Shown here: positions 25,255-34,651 of the stretch, piece after piece
How the letters are laid out: each line of letters starts with the position of its first letter
Numbering within the stretch: position 1 is the first letter of the stretch
From: ZC4RG29 sp036563875
Lineage (GTDB): Bacteria; Bacteroidota; Bacteroidia; Cytophagales; Cyclobacteriaceae
DNA: 64,000 bases
Direction of reading: 5' to 3'
NCBI GenBank assembly: GCA_036563875.1
Contig: DATCLO010000013.1
Span: 5,816-69,815, forward strand
The notes under the pieces: model-generated
Seen by the model: only the letters and a program-made list of their open reading frames with translations
Told to the model about the DNA's origin: nothing
The model's database searches: none
Made by a program: the position numbers and the translations under genes

Positions 25255-27687
25255 TTACTTCGCCTGCTCAAGTTGTTCCATGTGGCGGTTCAAGTCCTCT
25301 GCGGTCCATGGCACAACACGTCCCTGGGTGGTGTGACGTATCGTTCCAACAACCCGCGGCGTCACGGGACCCGCGTTGTTTCCCCACTCATTCCGAATAT
25401 ACGTCATTATCGCCGTGATCTCCCGATCGCCCAACACAGAATGTGCAGGCATCACGGGCAGAATGTCGGGAACATCCAACACCTTGCCGTTCACTTCGAT
25501 CGGTCCTTCCATCCCGTGAAGCAGGATCAGCGCCAGCCGCCGTTCATCACCCAGTACCCACTCCGATCCAACCAGGGAAGGACCAAACCGCGGTAGTCCT
25601 GCGCCATCAGTGCCGTGACATCCGGAGCATGTCGTAAGGTAGCGCTGCCTGCCCTCGGCAAATAACTCCATATCGCGAGGTTCCAGTTTCGATTCCTCAG
25701 CTACTGCCGATTCACCAGTACCGGCATGCACTTTTACTGCTGTCGCAAGCGCCTGACGCTGCCAACCAGGAAGTGTACTGCGATCGCCCGCCAGGCCCGA
25801 CAGCATTTTCATTTCATTGGGACTGGAATTTTTTAGTACTGCTGCGGCCATCATTTCCAGAAATATTTCGCGCGACGGACTGGAAGTATCCCATCGCTGC
25901 ATGACGTTCCGCATGAAAGCAAACTCCTGTTTGTGCAGACTGCTTAATACTGCATCGCGGATCAGCGCTGATGTGTCATATCGCATGATGACTTCACCAA
26001 GAATGCGATGACTAGCCGGTTGTGGTAACGAAGCGCAGGCGAACGCAATCTGCGGTACGAGTTCCGGCTTGCCTTCCCCGACCATTCCTTCCAGTATCAG
26101 CGCCAACTGTCGCCCGACATTGGGATCACGTACCGCGAAAGGTTCGATCAGTCGCAACGCTGTTATCCGCACCTGTGAATCCTCATCTTTCAAAGCGTCA
26201 ATCAACACTTCAGCCTTTAACGCTCCAAGACCCTCCAGTGTCCACAGGGCGTGAAAACGGCCAAGAGGATTGGATCCATTTCGAACAACGTCTTCCAGTT
26301 CGTCAACCATGGCTGTGTCGCCGCGCGTGACCAGCAGCATTTGGGCCATGTCCCTTCGCCACCCGTTGCGATCGGACAACCATTCCAGAAGTTGCTGACC
26401 TGGGGCCAACGACATGCGCGGGGTGGAACGGGGTCTCCAATCCTCAGAGGATATGCGCCATATCCTTCCGCGGTTGATGGGAAGGACGAGCTTGCGTGCT
26501 AGTGTTTGTTCGCGGAGGTAAGGCGTAACGTGTGGTCCGTGCTGGATAAGTCCGCGGTACATGTCAGCGAGATACAACGCTCCATCCGGTCCCAATGCAA
26601 GGAATACTGGGCGGAAACGCTCATCGGTCGATGCAAGGAATTCTTGTCCCGGATGTGGATCATAGGCTCCGAGGTCCCATCCTTCATTAACGACAACATT
26701 TCTTTTAACCAGGTTGCCCGACGGTTCGCAAACAAACACATTCCCGTAATACGATTCAGGTAACGCGTCGCCGCGGTAATAAAGTGGCGAACATGCGGCT
26801 GTGAATTCGAGGAGGCGTCCTTGTTCATCCAACGTTCCAGGAATGTAGCCGCGGTTTACAGCAGGATTATCGCGAATTGGATAGACGCGACGATCAAGTG
26901 TAAGTCCGTGATCAATACCTGACGTTGGCTTATGGTTTGGATTGCGCGACAGGTAATTGGGGGGAACGAGATCGGCGTGGAGTTGCGACCAGTTGTAATT
27001 GTAATACAAGCGTCCTGCATCATCGTGAGAGATTCCCCACTGTCCGCGGAATTCAGTACTGTCGCGTTGCCACGTGCCGTCGACAAGACGATAACGAAAT
27101 CGCGACTTCGCATTGTAATACCAATTGTCCACACCACGCCAAAGGCCGTTGCCGGCGTGTTCAACAAATGGTCCTCCGGCATATGTGGAATCGATGAGTA
27201 TCTTCTCGTCCGCCTTCAGGTCGCCGTCAGCATCACGTGTGAGCCACAGCTTCTGATTCTCTGCAAGCAGCGCGCCTCCGGGTACGATGGCAAGTGCTCG
27301 AGGAAGGACAAGGCTGTCGATGTACACGGTTCCCGCATCCATGACGCCGTCATTATCGCGGTCTTCCAACACGGACACCCGACCCACAGGCTTACCTTCA
27401 CCCGCGCCTTCAATATCCGGCATAAAGCCTCGCATCTCTACGACCCATAATCTTCCGTCGGCGTCAAAGGTTAGCACAACCGGATCCTGCACCAGTGGCT
27501 CAGAAGCAACGAGTTCAACTTTTAATCCAGGTTCAATTCTGAATGTGCCCAGTTCTTCCTTTGGAGACTTAGGGGGAGAGGGGCCTTCGTCGCGACATGA
27601 GCAAAAGAGGACCATCGTGACCATTGTGAGCGAGGTCACGGCGATGTGAAGGCGCGTAGTAAGACTCCAACCCCTCGTTGTGTTCAC
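25255..27687 (-). CDS. Lipoprotein PVC-type beta-propeller/HEAT/cytochrome c protein
   Basis: The 810-residue protein opens with GTG at 27687 and has a signal ending in MVLFCSC (lipobox-like). Residues about 45-400 form an NHL/Pirellula-Verrucomicrobium dehydrogenase domain (GLKVELVASEPLVQDPVVLTFDADGRLWVVEMRGF, DRDNDGVMD, LGPDGALYLADMYRG). A HEAT-like helical region follows (about 430-660). A class I cytochrome c domain has its CSGCH haem site near residue 686 and a likely Met ligand in the later LPVMPAHSVL. Such proteins are thought to oxidise sugars or accept electrons in the periplasm. It lies 6 nt after a Tat-exported dehydrogenase gene, arguing for an electron-transfer partnership. Confidence 0.9.
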   Translation of the reverse strand: MNTTRGWSLTTRLHIAVTSLTMVTMVLFCSCRDEGPSPPKSPKEELGTFRIEPGLKVELVASEPLVQDPVVLTFDADGRLWVVEMRGFMPDIEGAGEGKPVGRVSVLEDRDNDGVMDAGTVYIDSLVLPRALAIVPGGALLAENQKLWLTRDADGDLKADEKILIDSTYAGGPFVEHAGNGLWRGVDNWYYNAKSRFRYRLVDGTWQRDSTEFRGQWGISHDDAGRLYYNYNWSQLHADLVPPNYLSRNPNHKPTSGIDHGLTLDRRVYPIRDNPAVNRGYIPGTLDEQGRLLEFTAACSPLYYRGDALPESYYGNVFVCEPSGNLVKRNVVVNEGWDLGAYDPHPGQEFLASTDERFRPVFLALGPDGALYLADMYRGLIQHGPHVTPYLREQTLARKLVLPINRGRIWRISSEDWRPRSTPRMSLAPGQQLLEWLSDRNGWRRDMAQMLLVTRGDTAMVDELEDVVRNGSNPLGRFHALWTLEGLGALKAEVLIDALKDEDSQVRITALRLIEPFAVRDPNVGRQLALILEGMVGEGKPELVPQIAFACASLPQPASHRILGEVIMRYDTSALIRDAVLSSLHKQEFAFMRNVMQRWDTSSPSREIFLEMMAAAVLKNSSPNEMKMLSGLAGDRSTLPGWQRQALATAVKVHAGTGESAVAEESKLEPRDMELFAEGRQRYLTTCSGCHGTDGAGLPRFGPSLVGSEWVLGDERRLALILLHGMEGPIEVNGKVLDVPDILPVMPAHSVLGDREITAIMTYIRNEWGNNAGPVTPRVVGTIRHTTQGRVVPWTAEDLNRHMEQLEQAK

Positions 27688-27693
27688 GATTTC

Positions 27694-29061
27694 TTACACC
27701 GTTTCCGGCAGCGGATGTTTCCAGGGTTCACGATAGGGGCGTTGCAGCAGGCGGGTGGCCTCGGGATCGCCCTTGACCTCGCGCTTTACAGGATCATACA
27801 TCATGGGCCTGCCGGTTTCCATCGCCATGTTTGCCAGAATGCATGACGCGGTAGATATGTGACCCTCTTCGATGTCTGCAACCGGACGTCCGCCGTTGTT
27901 GATTGCATCCAGGAAGTTAAGCATTTGAAGTCGCGTAGCGGGGGCAGCATTAATGTCGATGCGCTCTTCGGTGACATCTTCGGGATACTTCTCTTTCTCG
28001 AGCACTACGTCGAGATGTATTTTCTTTCCGTTCCCCAACGGCACAAAATCACATTGCGCTGTGCTGGCATACAGCGTTCCCTTTTCTCCATAAAGCGTAA
28101 AAGCCCAGGGGTAGTCGGGATTCGCAGGTGTACCCCAGGTGCGATGCTGCCACACGCAGTTGAGTTCTTTGTATTCGAAATTAGCGACCTGCGTGTCTTC
28201 GATGTTAGCCTTTGCTGCTTTTTGAACATAAATCCCGCCCGTCGATGTGATTCGCTCGGGCCATCCAAGCTTCAGCATCCAGCGTACCGTGTCGAGCATG
28301 TGAACGCACATGTCGCCCATGATACCATTTCCATACTCCTTGAAGGCACGCCACCACCGCAGGTGAGGCAGACCGTCGTAAGGCCTGAGCGGTGCGGGTC
28401 CTGTCCACATTTCGTAGTCGAGGAAGTCGGGAACGGGTTGTTCCGGTGGATTGGCATCGCTGCGCATGTGGATGTAGCAGCACATTTCCACGTGTGAGAT
28501 TTTTCCGAGCAGTCCCGCTTCCACAATGTTCATCTTTGCATCGATGAGGTGTGGTGTGCTTCTGCGTTGTACCCCAACCTGCACAACACGGTTATACTTC
28601 CGCGCTGCTGCTACCATTGCCTCACCCTCGATTACATCAACACTGATAGGCTTTTGAACATACACGTGCGCCCCTGCTTTCACCGCGTCGATCGTCTGAA
28701 GCGCGTGCCAGTGATCGGGCGTTCCCACGATGACAATGTCGAGTTTGTGATCGGCGAGCAGGCTGCGATAGTCGTTGTAGAGTTTTGGGGTTTTGCGCGA
28801 CTTCTGTCTTTCGCTTACCAGTTTTCCCGCTTGCTCCAGTTGATTCCGGTCGGGATCGCAAAGGGCCACCACATCGACAGGGGCTACCTGCATCAGACGG
28901 AACAGGTCGTTCTTTCCATACCATCCTGTGCCGATGAGTGCGACGCGGTAGGGTTTGGGCGGATTGATGATGTCCATTCCGCGTGCGCCGAGGGCGCTTA
29001 ACGCCAGCGACGCTGTCGCTCCCTGCAGGAAACGGCGGCGGTTAATGTTGAACTCATACAT
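27694..29061 (-). CDS. Tat-exported Gfo/Idh/MocA family oxidoreductase, paralogue 1
   Basis: ATG 29061 gives MYEFNINRRRFLQGATASLALSALGARG, a twin-arginine signal; the extended frame above it is not credible. The 455-residue protein has PYRVALIGTGWYGKNDLFRL (Rossmann), GTPDHWHALQTIDAVKAGAHVYVQKPISVDV (EKP replaced by QKP), QVGVQRRSTPHLIDA and GDMCVHMLDTVRW. The catalytic Lys-Pro is kept while the usual Glu is Gln. It is closely related along its length to the gene at 40731. It heads an operon with the cytochrome protein and the isomerase-like protein, consistent with periplasmic sugar oxidation. Confidence 0.9.
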   Translation of the reverse strand: MYEFNINRRRFLQGATASLALSALGARGMDIINPPKPYRVALIGTGWYGKNDLFRLMQVAPVDVVALCDPDRNQLEQAGKLVSERQKSRKTPKLYNDYRSLLADHKLDIVIVGTPDHWHALQTIDAVKAGAHVYVQKPISVDVIEGEAMVAAARKYNRVVQVGVQRRSTPHLIDAKMNIVEAGLLGKISHVEMCCYIHMRSDANPPEQPVPDFLDYEMWTGPAPLRPYDGLPHLRWWRAFKEYGNGIMGDMCVHMLDTVRWMLKLGWPERITSTGGIYVQKAAKANIEDTQVANFEYKELNCVWQHRTWGTPANPDYPWAFTLYGEKGTLYASTAQCDFVPLGNGKKIHLDVVLEKEKYPEDVTEERIDINAAPATRLQMLNFLDAINNGGRPVADIEEGHISTASCILANMAMETGRPMMYDPVKREVKGDPEATRLLQRPYREPWKHPLPETV

Positions 29062-29159
29062 GGGTTGTAAGCGGGGTTGAGGTTGAACATGGTATGACCT
29101 AAAGTAGGACATCCCGTTCAATGGGGCAAACGCTTTTTTGTGATGAATACCCCGCAGCA

Positions 29160-29190
29160 CGCCCCTGACCCCCTGGAGGGGTACCCGCGC
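29160..29190. repeat. Short palindromic repeat, CCCC-TGGA-GGGG type
   Basis: CCCC (29170-29173) and GGGG (29178-29181) flank TGGA, followed by a GCGC tract. It resembles the element at 23236-23262 and sits directly beside CTATGTG palindrome copy C. Confidence 0.4.
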
Positions 29191-29193
29191 GAT

Positions 29194-29303
29194 TCTATGT
29201 GTCCTATGTGTTCATTACTATTTGTTCTATGTGATTCAAAGTTTCGTGGTCAATGATTTTGAACCACATAGGACACATGGAGTTCACATAGGATACATAG
29301 AGA
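29194..29303. repeat. CTATGTG-family palindrome, copy C
   Basis: The left arm TCTATGTGTCCTATGTG, TTCTATGTGATTCAAA faces the right arm TTTTGAACCACATAGG, ACACATGG, CACATAGGATACATAGA. It abuts the stop codon of the YHS gene (29304) on its 3' side. The long imperfect stem has a central loop near 29240-29256. Confidence 0.85.
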
Positions 29304-29774
29304 TTAGCCACCCCATTTCTTAGTCCAGTTCGCATCAGCCTGCGCCTTGTACTTCCGCTCATACTTGTTCCACTTGAGCAGATGGTTGTTTGCGCTGAAG
29401 TTGAAGAAGAGGTATAACTTTCCGTCGACGATCTTGTACGTCATCGGACTTATCTTCTCACGGCGCCCGTCTTCGGCCATGGCATATGCGCACCATCCGC
29501 CGTAGGCAGGCTCATACTTAGAAGGCGACTTCTTGAATTCCTCACGATTCTCGGCATTCGCGAAATAGTAAGTGATACCTTGGTGTGTGTGTTTGAATTC
29601 CGCCTTTCCTTTTACCGGCTTTGGACCTTTGAAGTAGCTGACCGGATCGAATTCCTGTAACGCGATGCCGTTGTCGTGATTGTAATTTCTTCTTCGGAGC
29701 GCGGTCTCACCCTGTGCGAACACGCTGCCGGCAAAAAGCACAGCAACGATAATCAGTGTCAATCTCATTTTCAT
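29304..29774 (-). CDS. Secreted YHS-domain protein
   Basis: The 156-residue protein has a signal peptide (MRLTLIIVAVLFAGSVFAQ) and a single YHS domain: FDPVSYFKGPKPVKGKAEFKHTHQGITYYFANAENREEFKKSPSKYEPAYGGWCAYAM. YHS domains bind metal (often Cu or other soft metals) or serve as small recognition modules; here the Cys in GGWC and nearby His residues are the candidate ligands. The tail after residue 120 is lysine-rich (KYERKYKAQADANWTKKW). It is periplasmic or outer-membrane associated. No partner gene is obvious; it precedes a palindromic repeat. Confidence 0.88.
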   Translation of the reverse strand: MKMRLTLIIVAVLFAGSVFAQGETALRRRNYNHDNGIALQEFDPVSYFKGPKPVKGKAEFKHTHQGITYYFANAENREEFKKSPSKYEPAYGGWCAYAMAEDGRREKISPMTYKIVDGKLYLFFNFSANNHLLKWNKYERKYKAQADANWTKKWGG

Positions 29775-29940
29775 ACTGCTCTATTTCGTGACCAACGGAT
29801 TTTCGGACTGTCCGATATCCAAAGTTACCCAGGAAACGGCCTGGGAATTCAGCATTCAACGAATCTGTCAGCCCCTCGTCGGAGCAAAAAACAAAACCTA
29901 AAATTAACGTTCCACCATGGCCTTGATTGCGGGTCGTCAT

Positions 29941-29948
29941 TACCTTTG
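29941..29948 (+). promoter_or_regulatory. Candidate -7 box upstream of the phosphoesterase lipoprotein
   Basis: TACCTTTG matches TAnnTTTG exactly, 20 nt before the ATG at 29969. A TTG lies 15 nt upstream, which is shorter than the usual 19-nt spacing. Confidence 0.35.
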
Positions 29949-29968
29949 GGTAAACCAACCTCGCCACC

Positions 29969-31816
29969 ATGAAGGTAGTGCCAACACTCTGCATCCTGAT
30001 CCTGATGGCTTGCTGTAAATCCAGAGACAATTCTGCATCAATCCGGATCGAACCCATGGAAGGTCCGGTTCCTTACAGCAACCTCGAGTTCAACAACAAA
30101 GAAGATAACTTTCAGTTTGCTATTGTAACGGACCGCACTGGTGGACACCGACCCGGTGTGTTCATGGACGGTATTCGAAAACTGAATCTGCTGCGACCTG
30201 AATTTGTGATGAGTGTTGGAGATCTCATCGAGGGATATACTGAGGACACCGTTGAACTCAACCGTCAATGGAAGGAGTTTACGGGATTTATCGATTCATT
30301 GAAATCGCCGTTCTTTTATGTCCCGGGAAACCATGACATCACGAACAAGGTGCAGGAAGAAAAATGGTATGCGTTGTTCGGAAGGCCTTACTATCATTTT
30401 GTCTACCGCGATGTTCTTTTCCTCTGTCTGAATTCAGAAGACGGGTATCCCGGCGCAGGCCGCGGCAGAATCAGAGACGAGCAGTTTGAATGGATAAAGA
30501 AGACGCTGGAAGAAAACCGAAATGTAAGGTGGACACTTGTCTTCATGCACCAACCACTGTGGGCGCAGGAAAGTGATCCGGAACGATGGCCGGATGTAGA
30601 AGCCCTTCTTCAGGGAAGACCCCACACGGTGTTTGCTGGTCACCTGCACAGTTACACGCGTTATGCCAGGAACAACACCAAATACTATGTGCTTGCCACC
30701 ACGGGAGGGGGTAGTAGACTCCGTGGAACGCAAGTAGGGGAGTTTGACCATATCGTGTGGGTCACCATGACCGACGAGGGTCCGCTTGTCGCGAATCTTT
30801 TGCTCGAAGGCATCTGGAGTGATGATGTGGTGACGCGGGAAATGCGTGAGTTCTTTGGACCGATTGTCAACAGGCGGGTTGTCGAAGTGTCGCCCATAAT
30901 GACCGATGGCGACAGGTTCAGTCAGGGGTCAACGAGGATAAGAATCAGGAACGACAGCGATGTTCCCATGGAAGTGAGCCTGCGGCTTCTTCCCAATGAG
31001 TGGTTCATGCCGAACGTTTTTGAAAGACTCATAAAAGTTGCTCCAAACTCGGTTGAGGACTTTAACCTGACCCTTCGCGGGACATCATCATCTCTCGCTA
31101 ATGCAAAGCCGCTTGCGTTCAGTGGTACGATAACATACAGACACGAAACGCTGCCTTCTGTAACGCTGGATTATTCACAGGGCATATTTCCCGAGAAGCG
31201 GCAGTACATCAGGAAGGCGGCAAAAGCGATTGAAGTGGACGGAAGTCTTTCGGATTGGAACAATCTTCCTTTTGAAGACAATCCAGATTACCTCGAGTCT
31301 GATCCTTTCTCCCACACGGGAAAGAAAGAGGACGGATCTTTCCGGTTCGGTGTTGCGTATGACGACCAATACCTGTACTTCGCCGCCAGTGTCACCGACG
31401 ATGAAATTCTCGTGAGCCGCAATAACAGGCCGACCAATCAGGATGCGTTTCACCTTTTTGTCGATGGCAGACCTGAAGCGGTGAGCGCAGTGAATATAGT
31501 TACGGGACAGGCGCTGTACTTCGGGCTCAGTCCCTCGCCGGATGGAAGTACCAACAATTCGCTGTATCAGGCGGATCGGCTACCTGAAGGAACAAAGGCG
31601 GTCACGGTTAAGACAGAATCTGGGTACAGTACGGAAATCGCCATACCGTTATCACATTTCAATGAACTCCAGGACGGAACGTGGAAAACGGTAAGAGTCA
31701 ACGCGAGCATTACGGATTTTGATCGTGATTACCGTCACAAGTCGATACTTGCCTGGAAGCCCGACTGGCGTGGGAACAATAACTACGCCGGCTCCGGAAT
31801 GCTTTACAGGAGATAA
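29969..31816 (+). CDS. Lipoprotein metallophosphoesterase with C-terminal CBM9-like domain
   Basis: A lipobox (ILMACC) anchors this 615-residue protein. The metallophosphoesterase core shows FAIVTDRTGG (H replaced by R in the first motif), SVGDLIEG, VPGNHDI, VFMHQPLW and FAGHLHSYTRY, so most but not all metal ligands are visible. A middle beta domain (about 300-410) leads to a C-terminal region from about 415 (IEVDGSLSDWNNLP, FRFGVAYDDQYLYFAASVTDDEI, DAFHLFVDGR). That region matches CBM9-like carbohydrate-binding/DOMON-like folds. The combination suggests a surface or periplasmic phosphoesterase held on a glycan. The first-motif Asp-x-His variant (DRT) deserves attention. Confidence 0.87.
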   Translation: MKVVPTLCILILMACCKSRDNSASIRIEPMEGPVPYSNLEFNNKEDNFQFAIVTDRTGGHRPGVFMDGIRKLNLLRPEFVMSVGDLIEGYTEDTVELNRQWKEFTGFIDSLKSPFFYVPGNHDITNKVQEEKWYALFGRPYYHFVYRDVLFLCLNSEDGYPGAGRGRIRDEQFEWIKKTLEENRNVRWTLVFMHQPLWAQESDPERWPDVEALLQGRPHTVFAGHLHSYTRYARNNTKYYVLATTGGGSRLRGTQVGEFDHIVWVTMTDEGPLVANLLLEGIWSDDVVTREMREFFGPIVNRRVVEVSPIMTDGDRFSQGSTRIRIRNDSDVPMEVSLRLLPNEWFMPNVFERLIKVAPNSVEDFNLTLRGTSSSLANAKPLAFSGTITYRHETLPSVTLDYSQGIFPEKRQYIRKAAKAIEVDGSLSDWNNLPFEDNPDYLESDPFSHTGKKEDGSFRFGVAYDDQYLYFAASVTDDEILVSRNNRPTNQDAFHLFVDGRPEAVSAVNIVTGQALYFGLSPSPDGSTNNSLYQADRLPEGTKAVTVKTESGYSTEIAIPLSHFNELQDGTWKTVRVNASITDFDRDYRHKSILAWKPDWRGNNNYAGSGMLYRR

Positions 31817-31824
31817 TATTCAAT

Positions 31825-34650
31825 TCATTGATTGGTAAGTTTCGACAGGTACGCAACTACATGAGCAACTTCCTCAGCGCTCATACCGAGCTCTGAGGGT
31901 GAGGGCATCAGGCTCCCTTCCTGTTTCGTTCGCGAGACTACGTCGGTTGTGTTGAGGGTCTGCAACTTCCCTGACAGATCCCGGACGATCAACGTGTTTT
32001 TGTTGTCCGCGACAACGAAGCCAATGAGGGTACTTTTATCATTCATCGCAAGCGCCCAGGCTTCATAACCAAACGCAACGCCAGCGTCGGGATCAACAAT
32101 AGCATCAATCAGGGCCGATCGATCGTATTTCGTGGCAATGTTCGACAAATCGGGACCCGCGGTTCCGCCCTTGCCATTTACGGCGTGGCAGGATATGCAG
32201 TTCTTTTCAAACACCATGTTTCCGATTGACGCATCGCCCTGAATCTCGACTACATTGCTGACAGTAACCGCCTGGCCAGAGGGCTTGTTTATCATCCGCA
32301 TAACCTGATAGCGCACACCCGGGTCCGGGTTGGAACTAACGGCCTTTGCCACGGTGGGGATCAGCCATCCTGGAAATGTGTTGTCGGTAAGTTTCGTCAG
32401 CAACAGCCTGCCGCCAATGGGGTTTGACGCAAGTTGAGCTGCGTTTCTGGATCGCTCATGTTCGGATAGTTCGGCATTCAGTGCCATGTTCATCTTGACC
32501 TTCATCGCAGCGAGTGTGTTTTGATACTCGGCATCAAGCGGTGTCTTGCTCCAATCCAGCAGAGCGTACCAGTCGTTACTTCTGCGGAATGAAGCCCAAT
32601 ACAGTGCCTGCTCCCGCACAACGTCTGTAGAATCCTGTGCGAGACGCAACATTGCTCTTGCTGCAGATGTCTGTGGTATGAACGCCAATGCCGTAATGGC
32701 CTCAAGTCGGTCTTGTACGTTGGGCGCGCGTCTTGCACGTAATTCAAAGTCGGATGCTGCGCTGAACGGATGCAACGTCCATAGAATTTGCGCTACGTTC
32801 GGTGACCAGTTCAATGGCTCAGTATCTTTCGTCAAAGCCGTGTACAAGTCGTCCTCATAGCCGGAGGCAGCACTTGCGATTGCACTTGCATACCACCGAT
32901 CGTGGACAGGGTAGGAGAGCGCGAGTTCCACTAACAGCTCCCGCTTTCCGGTGGGGTTCCCGTCAGCTAATGCGGTGGCTACTTCACGTCGCACGATAGG
33001 TGAGGGGTCGTTGGTCATCGGCATTAGCATTCCCGCCTGGCGCAGTGCACGAAGTGCAACCACGCGCGTCTCGTCATCTTCATTTGAGAGCAGTTGCACC
33101 ACCTCATTTCTGCCCTTGCTTCCCGATCGGGAAAGAATCCAGATCGCGCGGTAGCGGATGAAAGGATTTTCGTCTTCAAGTAACCTGCTGACGTTGTTCA
33201 CTATGGTGTCACCTTTCTCCGCAAGAAGTCTGGCGGCTTCGAACCGAACGTTGACGGCGGGATTCTTGATTGCTTCGATCAGACCTGGTGTTGTCGTGAA
33301 ATCAAGGTCAGGAGCGCGAAGGCGCTTACCTTTCGGGACGATGCGATAGATTCGACCATACGCCGCTGTGTCGCGCATCTGGTGACCACCCACTACAGGA
33401 TCGTACCAATCGGCAATGAACAGGGAACCATCTGTGCCAACGACAACGTCACTTGGGCGAAACCACTTTCTGGGATCAACATGGTTCGCACTGTCGTTCC
33501 ATACATAGCGAGGGTTGTCAGCGGTGAGTGAGGTAATGAGGTTGACGCGATTGTTAAGCGCGAACCCTGACCTCTCACGCGTTGGATGATACGCGAAAAC
33601 GGTATTGCGACCTGCATCCGCACTCAACAACATTCCGCGATAATTCTGACCCAGCGCGTCGTGTTCAATGAGAACAATGCCCGTGGGGGCGCCGGCACCG
33701 GTTCTGTCGCCCGCAGGCATTACCCCTGGATCGTCCTGATGCCAATGAGCGGTAAATACGTCCTGCCAGGGCCGATGATCTGCGCGCCAGTAGCGTGTGC
33801 CATCTGCGCTGAAGTATCCAGCGTTGCCACCTTCCATAATCCAGGAAGTTCTGCAGGCAAGGACTTCATCGTCATTGTCGTTCTGCCACATGTCTCCGCG
33901 CGAGTCCACAAAAACTTCATAGGAGTTACGAAAATTGTGGGCCATGACTTTCATCTGTCCCCCGGAAGGGTTAATCCTCAGTGTCAGACCGCCGACCCAC
34001 ACTTTTCCGTCATCGCTCTTCTGATTACCCTGGTTGCTTGTATTATATGGAGATCCTCCCGTGTAGATGCTTCCGGATCGCAGTGTCCATCCGCTTTTGT
34101 CTGTCACAGTATGCGGACCGGCATTGCCTGTTGTAAAGTAGAGATTGCCATCAGGGCCACCGACAAGAGAATGAAGCGAATGATCGTGGTCAAAGCCTCC
34201 GAATCCTGTAAGCAAGATTTCCTTTTGGTCGGGGACATCATCGCCGTTGTCGTCAGTATACACGATCAGGTTGGGTGAACAGGAGACGTATACCTTGTTG
34301 CCGATGACGGCAATGCCCAGAGGTGAAATCAGATCTTCGTCCTGTACGAATACGGTCGACTTATCTGCGACACCATCACGGTCCGTATCTTCCAGTATCA
34401 GGATGCGGTCACCTTTTGGATGGTGAGGAAAAGCGGTCGAGTCGTTATTGAAATTCCGATAGTTGACAGCCTCGGTGACCCAGAGTCGTCCCTTTGCGTC
34501 AACGTCGAGGTTTGTGGGATTGTACAGCATGGGCGACTCTGCCCACACGGTCGCTTCCAGATCATCGGGCAATCCGGGGAACAACTCAGACTTGTCGGGC
34601 TTGCCGCATGACAGGAATGCCAGCAGCGGCAGCAACAATCTACCTTTCAT
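31825..34650 (-). CDS. Lipoprotein PVC-type dehydrogenase with HEAT repeats and TIGR02603-like haem domain
   Basis: ATG 34650 yields MKGRLLLPLLAFLSCGK, a lipoprotein signal, and leaves a 1-nt gap to the upstream dehydrogenase stop. The 941-residue protein has a beta-propeller (LPDDLEATVWAESPMLYNPTNLDVDAKGRLWVTEAVNYR, DTDRDGVADKSTVF, SLVGGPDGNLYFTTGN, GTDGSLFIADWYDP). HEAT repeats span about 455-780. The C-terminal haem domain has CISCHAVNGKGGTAGPDLSNIATKYDR near residue 817, the Pirellula/Verrucomicrobium-type haem-binding form rather than the ordinary class I form of the other two paralogues. It probably receives electrons from its operon partner at the outer or inner membrane surface. Confidence 0.9.
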   Translation of the reverse strand: MKGRLLLPLLAFLSCGKPDKSELFPGLPDDLEATVWAESPMLYNPTNLDVDAKGRLWVTEAVNYRNFNNDSTAFPHHPKGDRILILEDTDRDGVADKSTVFVQDEDLISPLGIAVIGNKVYVSCSPNLIVYTDDNGDDVPDQKEILLTGFGGFDHDHSLHSLVGGPDGNLYFTTGNAGPHTVTDKSGWTLRSGSIYTGGSPYNTSNQGNQKSDDGKVWVGGLTLRINPSGGQMKVMAHNFRNSYEVFVDSRGDMWQNDNDDEVLACRTSWIMEGGNAGYFSADGTRYWRADHRPWQDVFTAHWHQDDPGVMPAGDRTGAGAPTGIVLIEHDALGQNYRGMLLSADAGRNTVFAYHPTRERSGFALNNRVNLITSLTADNPRYVWNDSANHVDPRKWFRPSDVVVGTDGSLFIADWYDPVVGGHQMRDTAAYGRIYRIVPKGKRLRAPDLDFTTTPGLIEAIKNPAVNVRFEAARLLAEKGDTIVNNVSRLLEDENPFIRYRAIWILSRSGSKGRNEVVQLLSNEDDETRVVALRALRQAGMLMPMTNDPSPIVRREVATALADGNPTGKRELLVELALSYPVHDRWYASAIASAASGYEDDLYTALTKDTEPLNWSPNVAQILWTLHPFSAASDFELRARRAPNVQDRLEAITALAFIPQTSAARAMLRLAQDSTDVVREQALYWASFRRSNDWYALLDWSKTPLDAEYQNTLAAMKVKMNMALNAELSEHERSRNAAQLASNPIGGRLLLTKLTDNTFPGWLIPTVAKAVSSNPDPGVRYQVMRMINKPSGQAVTVSNVVEIQGDASIGNMVFEKNCISCHAVNGKGGTAGPDLSNIATKYDRSALIDAIVDPDAGVAFGYEAWALAMNDKSTLIGFVVADNKNTLIVRDLSGKLQTLNTTDVVSRTKQEGSLMPSPSELGMSAEEVAHVVAYLSKLTNQ

Positions 34651-34651
34651 C

